Positions 1 to 8,064 of a stretch of 64,000 bases of DNA are shown here, in pieces. A program made the translations under genes and the position numbers. How positions within the stretch are numbered: the stretch's first letter is position 1; every line of letters begins with the position of its first letter. Source of the DNA: Alistipes communis (GTDB taxonomy: Bacteria > Bacteroidota > Bacteroidia > Bacteroidales > Rikenellaceae); the NCBI RefSeq assembly GCF_006542665.1, contig NZ_AP019735.1:62001-126000 (forward strand). Direction: 5' to 3'. The notes under the pieces are model-generated. The model searched no databases. It saw nothing but the letters and a program-made list of their open reading frames with translations, and had not been told where the DNA came from.

Positions 1-1
1 G

Positions 2-388
2 GAAGCCGAACGGGAAATAGCCGAAAACCTCTCCGCACATTTTCAGAAAGAGTGCGCCTACCATAGAGCCAAAGCCAAATTCTTCGGCCTTGCGTTTTCG
101 GACGGACAGATCGTCGTTCGGGTGTTGGAGAGTGTGAAAGAAATCATCATGGAGGGAAAGGCCATGCACCATTGCGTCGGCACGAACGAATACTATAAAA
201 AAGCCGATTCGCTTATTTTTTCGGCAACCATTGACGGTAAACGCATCGAAACCGTAGAAGTATCCCTCTCCCAACTCAAAGTTATTCAAAGCCGGGGTGT
301 ATGCAACAAACAAACGGAGTACCACGACAAAATCGTGCAGCTTGTAAATGACAATATGCTCCTTATCCAAAAGCGCATTGCCGCCTAA
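2..388 (+). CDS. PcfJ-like protein, C-terminal part (5' end outside window)
   Basis: The frame is open from base 2, so the gene starts upstream of the window. The visible 128 residues match the C-terminal half of the next gene almost motif for motif: KFFGLAFSDGQIVVRVLES, then AMHHCVGTNEYY, then VEVSLSQL and QSRGVCNK. This is the conserved His-His-Cys region of the PcfJ-like family, which is common on conjugative elements and has no established biochemical role. A GTG at 122 is an internal codon, not the start. It is a tandem paralogue of the 414-1682 gene and overlaps nothing. Family call is sound; function is unknown. Confidence 0.8.
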   Translation, partial: EAEREIAENLSAHFQKECAYHRAKAKFFGLAFSDGQIVVRVLESVKEIIMEGKAMHHCVGTNEYYKKADSLIFSATIDGKRIETVEVSLSQLKVIQSRGVCNKQTEYHDKIVQLVNDNMLLIQKRIAA

Positions 389-413
389 TTCATCAATCCG
401 AACTATCAAGATT

Positions 414-1682
414 ATGCAACCGAGAAATAGTTTTGAACAGCAAATAGAAGAGGCGGGGCGCACGCTCCGCCCCATCTCCGCCCGGCAGATACGGTGGGCG
501 TTCGACCGATGCGTCGTCCGCTACGGACGCAGGACGACAAAAGGCGTGATAACTTGCACCGAGTGCGGACACGCATGGACGGACAAGACGGCGCGGAAGC
601 ATTGTATCTGCCCCGCGTGCCATACCCGGCTGACCATAGACGACAACCACCTGCGCCGGATTTACGACACGGCGGACTACGCCCTGTTTATGACCGTCCA
701 TGACGGGATACAGGTATTACGCTTCGTATATCTGGCCTACTATGTCCGTATCGGAGAAAGGGCGAAATACATTCATTTCGAAGTCGTGCAGCGGTGGATC
801 GCCCCGGACGGGCGATGCGCCACCCGTGCAAGACTCATAACGAACCGGCCTTTCTACAAGACGTGGGATTATGCAACCTCGTTGGAACTGCGCCCCCATA
901 AGCCGCTGTATAATATCCATCCCCGTTGTGTTCATCCCCGGCCGCAACTCCTTCCCGAACTGCGAAGAAGCGGTTACAACGGACAGTTTTACCACATATC
1001 CCCGCCGGAAATGTTCTGCGCCCTGCTGCGCGACAGCCATGCCGAAACCCTGCTCAAGATGGGACAGATAGAACTGTTGAAGCACTTTACCGAGAACCCC
1101 CGCACATTGGACGACTACTGGCCGAGTATCCGTATCGTTACCCGCAGCGGGTACGCAATTACCGATGTGGGAATGTGGTGCGACTATATAGACCTATTGC
1201 GCTTTTTCAATAAGGATTTACGCAATGCCAAATATGTGTGCCCCGCCGACCTCAAAGCGGAGCACGACCAATATGTAAGGCGGAAAATGGAATACTTACG
1301 CAAGCAGAAAGAGCAGGAACGCATACGGGAAGCGATGCGCCACGAGCAGGAATACCGGAACGCAAAAGGACATTTTTTCGGCCTCGACCTCACGGACGGC
1401 AAAATCCACGTCCGGGTATTGGAGAGCATCGAGCAGTTCCGGCAAGAAGGCGAAGCCATGCACCATTGCGTCTTTACCAACGAATATTACCGCCGGGACG
1501 ATTCGCTGATCCTCTCGGCCTCGATAGACGGCCAACGGCTCGAAACGGTCGAGGTTTCGCTATCCCGATTGGAGGTGGCGCAGAGCCGGGGCGTATGCAA
1601 CAAGGACAGTCCGTACCACAAGCAGATTATAAAACTCGTTCAGCACAATATGCACCTTATAGAAAATCGACTGACAGCGTAA
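414..1682 (+). CDS. PcfJ-like protein with N-terminal zinc ribbon
   Basis: A 422-residue protein. An N-terminal CTECG...CICPACH pattern (about residues 50-80) looks like a zinc ribbon, and the C-terminal third carries the PcfJ signature AMHHCVFTNEYY and QSRGVCNK. The ATG at 414 is preferred to the upstream in-frame ATG at 348, because 348 lies inside the preceding coding sequence and the added residues look unlike the family. PcfJ-like proteins accompany conjugative plasmids and ICEs; their job is not known. It follows its paralogue by 25 bases, so the pair is probably a tandem duplication that has diverged. Zinc binding is inferred from the cysteines only. Confidence 0.85.
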   Translation: MQPRNSFEQQIEEAGRTLRPISARQIRWAFDRCVVRYGRRTTKGVITCTECGHAWTDKTARKHCICPACHTRLTIDDNHLRRIYDTADYALFMTVHDGIQVLRFVYLAYYVRIGERAKYIHFEVVQRWIAPDGRCATRARLITNRPFYKTWDYATSLELRPHKPLYNIHPRCVHPRPQLLPELRRSGYNGQFYHISPPEMFCALLRDSHAETLLKMGQIELLKHFTENPRTLDDYWPSIRIVTRSGYAITDVGMWCDYIDLLRFFNKDLRNAKYVCPADLKAEHDQYVRRKMEYLRKQKEQERIREAMRHEQEYRNAKGHFFGLDLTDGKIHVRVLESIEQFRQEGEAMHHCVFTNEYYRRDDSLILSASIDGQRLETVEVSLSRLEVAQSRGVCNKDSPYHKQIIKLVQHNMHLIENRLTA

Positions 1683-1741
1683 TCCTAAATCTATCAATAA
1701 TTAGAATCGGGGCGGCGAAAGCCGCCCATAACACCCAAACC

Positions 1742-1996
1742 ATGAAAACAGACACGAATAACCAGAACCCGACCTACGAAATCCGGCAGAACGGAAAAGC
1801 CGTACTCCAGTCGGATTGCGAGTTTTCGCTTCCGATGATTTTCAACAACCTTACGGGGCGAAATTTTGCAAAGAAATCGGAATATCACGATTATATCCGA
1901 TTTATCGCTATCAAAGAAATGGGCTTTACCTACGGGGAAATAGAACTTGTCAAAAACGGAGAGGTCGTAGCCAAAGGACATATCACGAAGAAATAA
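1742..1996 (+). CDS. small hypothetical protein (84 aa)
   Basis: An acidic-to-neutral 84-residue protein starting MKTDTNNQNPTYEIRQNGK. It has a short beta-rich N-terminus, a central FNNLTGRNFAKKSEYHDY segment and a C-terminal LVKNGEVVAKG repeat-like strand. No family is recognised. It lies in a same-strand row of small ICE genes separated by short spacers that share the phrase 'cggggcggc...gccgcc' (near 1707-1725, 2001-2016 and 2671-2688), a short hairpin-like motif. The start is chosen because coding upstream of 1742 belongs to a shadow frame of the PcfJ gene. Confidence 0.6.
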   Translation: MKTDTNNQNPTYEIRQNGKAVLQSDCEFSLPMIFNNLTGRNFAKKSEYHDYIRFIAIKEMGFTYGEIELVKNGEVVAKGHITKK

Positions 1997-2054
1997 AATC
2001 GGGGCGGCAAAAGCCGCCGTTCAAACCTTTTATCAACCGAAAACAGACAAAACT

Positions 2055-2441
2055 ATGGGAACATGGGGATCAGGAATCTACGAAAACGATTCTACGCGGG
2101 ATTATATAGACGGGATCATCGACAACATATCGAACGCCGTCCGGGACATTGTAAAGCGGGATTATATGCTGTTGCACGCAGGGATGCCCCAAAGCGACCT
2201 GTTCATGTGCTACATCGACCTGTTGAACGCCATTTGCAGTCGACACGACCTGTACACATCATTACCGGATGCAGAGGTGGTTCGGAAATGGAAAGCCAAA
2301 TACATGGAGGTTTGGGAGTTTACCGTCGGCGAGTGCGATCCGGCAGAGGATTACCGGAGAGAAAGGGCTGTCGTATTGAACGAGAGTTTCGATAACCTGA
2401 TCGCCCTTGCAAGTAAGAAAAATGAATCGACAAAACTATGA
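2055..2441 (+). CDS. DUF4259 family protein
   Basis: 128 residues opening with MGTWGSGIYENDSTRDYIDG, which is the characteristic start of DUF4259 proteins (MGTWG-G-F-ND-A-D). The family is small, widespread and of unknown function, and often appears as accessory cargo. The rest is alpha-helical with a conserved-looking MLLHAGMPQSD stretch. Its stop overlaps the next start in an ATGA arrangement (2438-2441), so the two are probably translationally coupled. The family call rests on the N-terminal motif. Confidence 0.75.
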   Translation: MGTWGSGIYENDSTRDYIDGIIDNISNAVRDIVKRDYMLLHAGMPQSDLFMCYIDLLNAICSRHDLYTSLPDAEVVRKWKAKYMEVWEFTVGECDPAEDYRRERAVVLNESFDNLIALASKKNESTKL

Positions 2442-2665
2442 AAAATCAAAAACACGACGACAAAACGACAAGGGCGTATGCCGTCCTTGCCCAACTCAAA
2501 ACTCAATACCGGGTAAGAATTTGCGAGCACGACCACACGGCGATAGTCGTATCGGGCATTACCGAAAAACAACTCTCCGCCCTATGCCGGAGGTTGCATT
2601 GCTCCGGTATGTATAACGACACGGGACGGTTCGGGATCATCACCAATTTCGGAGAATATAAATAA
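2438..2665 (+). CDS. small hypothetical protein (75 aa)
   Basis: A basic 75-residue protein beginning MKNQKHDDKTTRAYAVLAQ. It carries an HDHTAIVVSGITEKQLSALCRRL segment suggesting a beta-alpha fold. The ATG overlaps the stop of the DUF4259 gene by four bases, which supports both reading frames and suggests coupled expression. No family is recognised. Confidence 0.6.
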   Translation: MKNQKHDDKTTRAYAVLAQLKTQYRVRICEHDHTAIVVSGITEKQLSALCRRLHCSGMYNDTGRFGIITNFGEYK

Positions 2666-2705
2666 CAATCGGGGCGGCGACAGCCGCCCCATAACACCGA
2701 CCGCT

Positions 2706-3014
2706 ATGAAAATCATCTACAAAGAGGGAACCCGCAAGACCCTCGCAGAATCTACCGGAGAAGTCCGTAGCGCAGTCGCCACAGCATTGGAACTCGTCGA
2801 GGGCAAGCACGGATTCAGAACGCCTTTCGAGATATGGCGCAACTGTGAATTAGTCATAACCATCGGACATAATATCTACACAACATCCGTCGAGATACGT
2901 CCCCCGGCTATGGCTTATATCAAACGCCGGAGTAATTGGCACAACCGATACGCTTACTATGCGGCCGGAGCATTTCGGGGAAATAACGACAACGCGGAAG
3001 TAGAACTTATTTAA
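2706..3014 (+). CDS. hypothetical protein (102 aa)
   Basis: 102 residues, MKIIYKEGTRKTLAEST at the start, with a GHNIYTTSVEIRPPAMAYIKRR segment and a Trp/Tyr/Asn-rich WHNRYAYYAAGAFRGNND tail. No domain is recognised. It sits 40 bases after the preceding gene and 12 before the next, consistent with one transcription unit running from the PcfJ genes to 4198. Coding status is supported by codon use and close packing. Confidence 0.6.
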   Translation: MKIIYKEGTRKTLAESTGEVRSAVATALELVEGKHGFRTPFEIWRNCELVITIGHNIYTTSVEIRPPAMAYIKRRSNWHNRYAYYAAGAFRGNNDNAEVELI

Positions 3015-3026
3015 TGGAGAACAACA

Positions 3027-3515
3027 ATGAAAACGACAGAGGTAAACAAGGAATTGATAGGCAGAAGGTGCGAGTGCATCAGCTTCGGCACAATGGTTAC
3101 GGGAGTAATCGAGGACATAACCGTTACGAAATATACGGCGGAGGTAAAAGTGCGTTACGACGAGCCCCAGCGCTGGGGTAACGGAATTTTGCACAGCGGT
3201 TGGGCGCATGGGGACAAGGACGACGAATCCGGCTCTTTGAAATACCTGCGCCTGCTCCCCGAACCTGTCCGACCGGACTATGAAACACTTGTCGTAACTT
3301 TTGCCGAGCCTATCCGCACGCTGGAGCGCCGTATCTTCGACGATTCGCAGGCGTGGGGCGTATCGACCCTGAAGGAGTGGATCGACGGCTACGAAAGCAC
3401 CCGCTTTACGCAAATCGGCGACCGCACGGCGGTCGTAACCTCCGAATACAACATGGTGAGCGTGCGCGAATGGCTCGCCCGGCATACCGAAATCGAAACC
3501 TGCAAAACGGCGTAA
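3027..3515 (+). CDS. hypothetical protein (162 aa)
   Basis: 162 residues, MKTTEVNKELIGRRCECISFG at the start. The N-terminal 75 residues (ECISFGTMVTGVIEDITVTKYTAEVKVRYDEPQRWG) look like a small beta-barrel of SH3 type, followed by a helical part with VREWLARH near the end. No family is recognised. The next gene starts two bases after its stop, so the two are probably one operon. Confidence 0.6.
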   Translation: MKTTEVNKELIGRRCECISFGTMVTGVIEDITVTKYTAEVKVRYDEPQRWGNGILHSGWAHGDKDDESGSLKYLRLLPEPVRPDYETLVVTFAEPIRTLERRIFDDSQAWGVSTLKEWIDGYESTRFTQIGDRTAVVTSEYNMVSVREWLARHTEIETCKTA

Positions 3516-3517
3516 CG

Positions 3518-4198
3518 ATGGTACGGGAGAGAATCGACGACTGGATGCAGATGGCCAAAGACCTCGCCCATGCCGAACGGGAACTGCAAATAGAACATTG
3601 GGTATATATCACGTTCGAGTACCGCGAGGACGACCGTTCGCGGGTCGTCCTGCACAAAATAGACATGCCCCGCAGGATGTTCGACCGCTGGCAGTGGCTC
3701 GTCGAGTGGCGCAGGGCAAAATACGTCTGCCAATACCCCCGTAAGGGCGTGCAGGTCTATTATTGTTACTACGACAAGCGGACGGGACTGCAAACCGGGT
3801 TCGGCTCCCTGCTCTCGTGCGTGGCAGCGGCGAAAGCGCAGATTACGAAAATCGGGCGTAAAATGGAGGAATACGTTAGTTACATGAGCGGTAACGATCT
3901 GTTTTTCGACCCGACGACAGACGAAAAATTGCGCTGCGCCAAAAAGAAATTGGCGCAGAAAAGGGCAAAGTATGCCGAACTGTGCGCCCTGCTCCAAAGC
4001 GAGGTCGCCAAACACCGGGCCAATCCCGGTATCTACAAACTGTTCATCGGTTTTCGCAAGCTGGGTGAATTTACGGACATCCCGCAAGCCCGCAAATTCG
4101 CCGAAGAAAGCGGCGAAACAGGGACTTTCAACCTTATTGGCGATCGTTTTCGGGATAGTTGGTATCAGCCGAAACATATCGGAGAAGCCGGAAATTAA
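3518..4198 (+). CDS. hypothetical protein (226 aa)
   Basis: 226 residues starting MVRERIDDWMQMAKDLAHAE at 3518, chosen because it directly follows the previous stop; an in-frame upstream extension would overlap a better-supported gene. The protein is rich in Tyr, Arg and Lys, with a KLRCAKKKLAQKRAKYAEL basic helix around residue 145 and a C-terminal IYKLFIGFRKLGEFTD segment. No family is recognised. It is the last gene of the left + strand block and is followed at once by a long palindrome. Confidence 0.6.
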   Translation: MVRERIDDWMQMAKDLAHAERELQIEHWVYITFEYREDDRSRVVLHKIDMPRRMFDRWQWLVEWRRAKYVCQYPRKGVQVYYCYYDKRTGLQTGFGSLLSCVAAAKAQITKIGRKMEEYVSYMSGNDLFFDPTTDEKLRCAKKKLAQKRAKYAELCALLQSEVAKHRANPGIYKLFIGFRKLGEFTDIPQARKFAEESGETGTFNLIGDRFRDSWYQPKHIGEAGN

Positions 4199-4212
4199 AT
4201 CTTGAAATTCGG

Positions 4213-4259
4213 CGCAAACGAAAAATCGACGGTTTCAAACCGTCGATTTTTCGTTTGCG
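4213..4259. terminator. 47-base palindromic terminator between convergent units
   Basis: Two perfect 23-base arms (4213-4235 and 4237-4259) surround one unpaired base. The arms carry A5/T5 runs, so the structure works as a rho-independent terminator on both strands. It lies between the + strand block ending at 4198 and the - strand ATPase remnant ending at 4294. Confidence 0.8.
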
Positions 4260-4293
4260 GAACGCCGCCCCGGCAGGAGTATCGGCATATTGG

Positions 4294-4860
4294 TCAGTAA
4301 TTCTTATTGAGCCATATCCCGAAAAACTTGTCGTAAATGCGGTAAACGCCCTGCTCGTGCGTAACGAAATCCTTTTCGAGCAATCCTTTGAGCGCCGCCT
4401 GCACCGAACTCGGAGAAGGCAGACTGTATTTCTGAACGAACTCCCCGGAGGTAACGGCACGGGCAGCGCCTTCCTTGCTGATGGCGATAAGCAGCTCTTT
4501 CTGTCTTTCGGGCAGGCGGAACAATATCTCCTGATAGGTGTATTTGTAAGAGTCGAGAATATTGCCCAACGCTTCGGGGAGCATTTCTGCCCTGCATTCT
4601 CCTCTTTCCGGTGTGATACCGTACAGCATGTTGAGCATCTTCTGCACATACCATGTCACCCCGTCGAAACGGTCGTAAATGTCGGCGACGACACCTTGCC
4701 CGATTTTTCGGCCGCTATTTTCAAAATGCCTGCGGGCGAAGTTTTCGTACTCCGACAACCCGATACACTCCAGATACATCATCGACACGCTTTGGTAAAA
4801 GGGGCGCGAGGCGTTGGCGAACATATTGCCCATGACGTGCCGCTGGCTGCCCGCAAAGAT
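4294..4860 (-). pseudogene. 5'-truncated archaeal-type (ATPase_2) AAA ATPase
   Basis: The C-terminal part of a Bacteroidetes ATP-binding protein of the ATPase_2 family. The frame opens with IFAGSQRHVMGNMF, the arginine/sensor-like segment that follows Walker B in this family. It continues with RPFYQS, a winged-helix region (LPERQKELLIAISKEG ... SSVQAALKGLLEKDFV) and ends YDKFFGIWLNKNY. No Walker A or B is present: homology ends at about 4860, where sequence upstream reads as low-complexity Tyr/Phe/Ile and then Fic flanking DNA. About half of a normal protein is missing, so it is almost certainly non-functional. The break marks an old recombination junction. Confidence 0.75.
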
Positions 4861-4933
4861 AATTATTATAAAATAATAATCAAATGCAAATCCACCTCCG
4901 CCGTGTCGTACACCCGCCGTACAGCATGATAAT

Positions 4934-6130
4934 CTACGGTTTCAGCCCGGTTTTCTTTTTAGAGTGTGTGGCCGGCTTTTTCGCTGCGTCGGGAACATGG
5001 CGCGGCGATAATACCGGTGAAACAACATCCAGACGGGAATTTTGTGATGTAAGTTCATCTGTTTTAATCACCCAGAATCCATCCCTTTTACCGTTCTTGC
5101 GTTCGAGAATACCGTCCCGCACAAGACGGACGGTTATGGTTTTGACCGTTCTTTCGGACTTGCCGATATGTGCAGCGATCTCTTTTTGCGTCGCACTCGG
5201 CCGCTCCCGCAGATAGTTCAGTACGGCTATCTCTTCCAAAGTGCAATTCAAAGTGTAAATATTGCACTTTGAAATGTTGTCATGAGGGACGGTTGCACTT
5301 TGAATATCGTGTGCCGGACGTTCCTGTACGAGCATCGTCCGGTTTTTCAGTTCATTTTGTTCGGATAAGATCAGGTTTCTGAAAAAGGCTTCTATATATT
5401 CCGTAGTGGCGTAAATACCTTTACTCAGGTTATTGTAGTTGGCCCGAACCAATGCGTTGCGAAAATACCACGAATGGTCGGCAAAACTGTCATTGCTGAT
5501 GTCGAATCCGAATGTCCGCAGGAATTTGATCGTAAACACAGCGGTAGTCCGGGTATTGCCCTCGCCGAAAGCATGGATTTGCCAAATTCCGGAAATAAAT
5601 TTGGCGATATGCGTTATCGCATCGTTGATGTTCAGGTCTTTGTAGCTGAATTTTTTCTCCTGCTCGAAATCATAATCGAGCGTTTCACGGATACTGCCGG
5701 CACTGGCATAGAGGACGGTTTCACCGTTCAACACCCACTCCTTTTTCGTGATATTGTAATCCCGAATTTTTCCGGCAAACTTATAGATGCCCTCGAAAAG
5801 CCTGCGGTGAATGGCCATATATTCGACCGGGGAGAAAGAGAATGTTTTTTCCGAGAGTATCTCGGCGATGCGTGCCGACACCTTATCGGCTTCTTCCGTC
5901 CTATCCGCTATATCGGCTCTGACCGTTTTGGCTTGATAGTAGCTGTCGATAAGCTGCTTGGCTTCTTCGATGGTAATGTCGCCTTCGATATGTTGACGTG
6001 CCGTTCGTATCAGGTACTCCGACGGCTTCAGATCATCGACGGCTTGCAGACCTATCGCCGTCTGCCAGGCATAGCCTTTCTCCCGCTTATGCGGCTCGCC
6101 TTGTCTTATATATTCTTCAAAATCTTGCAT
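4934..6130 (-). CDS. Fic/DOC-family protein with VbhA-like N-terminus and winged helix
   Basis: 398 residues. The Fic core motif is HAFGEGNTRTT at residues 186-196 (catalytic His186), close to HxFx(D/E)GNGRxxR but with Thr in place of the second Gly. A FAGKIRDYNITKKEWVL segment before it is typical of Fic folds. Residues 46-66 (RQHIEGDITIEEAKQLIDSYY) resemble VbhA-type antitoxin helices fused at the N-terminus. Residues 295-365 form a winged helix (KEIAAHIGKSERTVKTITVRLVRDGILE). The tail PDAAKKPATHSKKKTGLKP is basic and resembles that of the 6846-8051 protein. Fic proteins usually transfer AMP to protein hydroxyls; target here is unknown. The XRE gene is 98 bases upstream. Confidence 0.85.
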   Translation of the reverse strand: MQDFEEYIRQGEPHKREKGYAWQTAIGLQAVDDLKPSEYLIRTARQHIEGDITIEEAKQLIDSYYQAKTVRADIADRTEEADKVSARIAEILSEKTFSFSPVEYMAIHRRLFEGIYKFAGKIRDYNITKKEWVLNGETVLYASAGSIRETLDYDFEQEKKFSYKDLNINDAITHIAKFISGIWQIHAFGEGNTRTTAVFTIKFLRTFGFDISNDSFADHSWYFRNALVRANYNNLSKGIYATTEYIEAFFRNLILSEQNELKNRTMLVQERPAHDIQSATVPHDNISKCNIYTLNCTLEEIAVLNYLRERPSATQKEIAAHIGKSERTVKTITVRLVRDGILERKNGKRDGFWVIKTDELTSQNSRLDVVSPVLSPRHVPDAAKKPATHSKKKTGLKP

Positions 6131-6228
6131 TGGCTAAGTTTTTTTTAATTCTCCCCTTTGTCGTGTACCGAGTATCCCTCTCAATAGCGGCATTACGGCT
6201 TCGGAGCGCAGTCGTGTCGTATCTGTCA

Positions 6229-6726
6229 TTATTTATTGCGGTATTTGTAGGGTATGCGCCAGCTCTGATCCGGCATGTAACGGTCGAGCGCAACCCGATC
6301 CATCCCGTAGAAGCGGGCGATCTCCTGCTTTTCGACTTCGTCGCCCCGCTCCATAACCCTTTCGATAACGTACTCCTTGTTCCGGCCCCAATCCATCTTG
6401 TCGAAATCGGTGTCCCAGAACAGCATCCGTCGGATGGCCGGAGCGCCACTAACGGATTCGTTCGCTTTCCGGTTCTTGTATTCGGCTATCTCGTAGTATG
6501 CCTGAAGCGTCAGCAGAAAGCCCTCATCATAACCGAGTGCCTTTTCGATCTTGAGGGCCATTTCGACCGTCAGCTTGCGGCGCCCCGTAATAACCGCATT
6601 AAGCGTCTGTTTGTGTTCGTCGATAGCAGCAGCAAAGGCTCGCTGGCTGAGGTTGCGTTCCTGCAGCTCCAAGCCGACGATCTTTCCCGGACGGATGCCC
6701 TTATACATATCAATTTCGCTTCTCAT
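6229..6726 (-). CDS. XRE-type HTH regulator fused to DUF6922-like domain
   Basis: 165 residues from the ATG at 6726; an ATG at 6750 would overlap the -7 promoter box. The N-terminal half is a HigA-like HTH (LSQRAFAAAIDEHKQTLNAVITGRRKLT, residues 26-55). The C-terminal half, RRMLFWDTDFDKMDWGRNKEYVIERVMERGD, matches the DUF6922 pattern (FWD-DF--LDW----IIERV-E-G). It precedes the Fic gene on the same strand, so it may act as regulator or antitoxin for it. A perfect TGTAAAC/GTTTACA repeat at its promoter suggests autoregulation. The link to Fic is inferred from order and spacing. Confidence 0.75.
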   Translation of the reverse strand: MRSEIDMYKGIRPGKIVGLELQERNLSQRAFAAAIDEHKQTLNAVITGRRKLTVEMALKIEKALGYDEGFLLTLQAYYEIAEYKNRKANESVSGAPAIRRMLFWDTDFDKMDWGRNKEYVIERVMERGDEVEKQEIARFYGMDRVALDRYMPDQSWRIPYKYRNK

Positions 6727-6737
6727 GGCTCTTTTTG

Positions 6738-6770
6738 CAAATATACACAATGTAAACGAAATTGTTTACA
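6738..6770 (-). promoter_or_regulatory. promoter with overlapping operator for the XRE gene
   Basis: On the minus strand a Bacteroidetes -7 box TATATTTG lies at 6745-6738. Immediately upstream is the perfect inverted repeat TGTAAAC-6-GTTTACA (6751-6770), which spans the -33 to -10 interval. This is the expected position for an XRE repressor operator. The -33 element itself is weak (TTTC). Confidence 0.65.
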
Positions 6771-6845
6771 TAAATATTGCCCTTTTTTATCGGCTCCCCG
6801 GATTACGCATATCCGCGATGCAAATAATCCTGCTGCCACGACATT

Positions 6846-8051
6846 TTATCGGGTAACTCCTTTGCCCTTTTTAAGTCGGTTGGCCAGCTTTTTCGCCACG
6901 TCGGGCAGCTGCCTCACCGGTTTTTCGGTAGTTGCCCCTACGCCCCCAAATTGCTCTTTCCGCTCCGGTGTCGCCGCCTGCGGCCTGCGGATATTCGGGT
7001 ATTGCTCCCGGAGCAACTCTCCGGCCAGCTCCCGTACCGAGGCCATGATCTGTGTTTTTTCGTTCTCGGTCGTGGCTTGGGTCAATCTATCCGCCAGAGG
7101 ATCGAATCGGTCGTGATAGGAGAAAAAATTGGGAAACTCGTCCTGTATCTCCGGAGCTTTGCACTCCGGCGAGGCAAGGTATAGCAGGCAACTGATGTCG
7201 TAAGTACGATCCGGGATATTCTCCGGTATTTCCCCTTTGCCGAATCCCGAAAGCGCAGCGAAATTGGCCAGCGTCGGGGACATATCGAATTGTCCGACGG
7301 TATCGCATATTCCAATCTCTTTTATGTCGGCATAACAGCCGGACGACAGACAGCCGAACGGCTCCGGTGCGGTGCGGAATAACGTATTGAGGTCAATATC
7401 GGGATTGACTTTCGCTCTTTGTGCCTCGTCCGGAATTAGTTCCATCGTCCTGAAGAATGTAATGTCGAGCCGGGGATCGAAGAAATTGGCGGCAAAGAAA
7501 TCTTTGTACCGTTTTTGCAGTTTCTCACCTCGCTCCGTATTATCGAACAACAATACGCCACGGTCGGTTTCGATGCCCGTATAGGTCTGTTCCCTGCTCC
7601 TTTCCAGACCGGAATAACGCCAGACGGCTGATTGATATGCCATCGACTTGTTTAATGCCTCATGGGAATTTTCCGGCAGCAGCGGATCGAGGCCGTTCTG
7701 ACAGCAGTATATGGCCGGATAAAGCCGGCAGGTGTTCAGCGGTTTCAATCCCTGCTCCTTGATGGCATCCGACAGTTTGCGCGGAAACATCGGGATATTC
7801 TCGTAAGGTTTCCATACTAGGTCGGGGTCGGCAAAACGGTAATGCACGAAAAAGCTGTTCGGGTAAGGCGTCAGCCAATCTTTGAGTATTATTTCCGTGC
7901 AATGATTGATAAAATGACCGAAGTTTTTATAATATCTCCCGTTTGCCGATACAGCCTGTGTTTTTCCTTCCGGTGAAAGCATCATATAAACGTCGCCCGG
8001 CTCCCGACGGTCGCCGGAGTTCATCGTTCTGTTTTCTTCTGTCGTTTTCAT
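6846..8051 (-). CDS. hypothetical protein (401 aa) with basic C-terminal tail
   Basis: 401 residues, no recognised domain. The N-terminus is soluble with no signal peptide. The body has aromatic-rich conserved-looking segments (NSFFVHYRFADPDLVWKPYE, LYPAIYCCQNGLDPLLPE, EPFGCLSSGCYADIKEIG). The last 45 residues are disordered and end LPDVAKKLANRLKKGKGVTR, close to the Fic tail VPDAAKKPATHSKKK. It starts 13 bases after the DUF4116 gene, so the two are probably one operon. The shared tail could be a common targeting or secretion signal, which is inference. Confidence 0.65.
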   Translation of the reverse strand: MKTTEENRTMNSGDRREPGDVYMMLSPEGKTQAVSANGRYYKNFGHFINHCTEIILKDWLTPYPNSFFVHYRFADPDLVWKPYENIPMFPRKLSDAIKEQGLKPLNTCRLYPAIYCCQNGLDPLLPENSHEALNKSMAYQSAVWRYSGLERSREQTYTGIETDRGVLLFDNTERGEKLQKRYKDFFAANFFDPRLDITFFRTMELIPDEAQRAKVNPDIDLNTLFRTAPEPFGCLSSGCYADIKEIGICDTVGQFDMSPTLANFAALSGFGKGEIPENIPDRTYDISCLLYLASPECKAPEIQDEFPNFFSYHDRFDPLADRLTQATTENEKTQIMASVRELAGELLREQYPNIRRPQAATPERKEQFGGVGATTEKPVRQLPDVAKKLANRLKKGKGVTR

Positions 8052-8064
8052 TTAGTGGCTTGTT

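Noticed and set aside
393..1085. Open frames on the minus strand opposite the second PcfJ gene
   Set aside because: They mirror the strong + frame, lack family features and disagree with codon use.
3389..4177. 262-residue minus-strand frame
   Set aside because: It covers the + genes at 3027-4198 and reads as a shadow with no recognisable motif.
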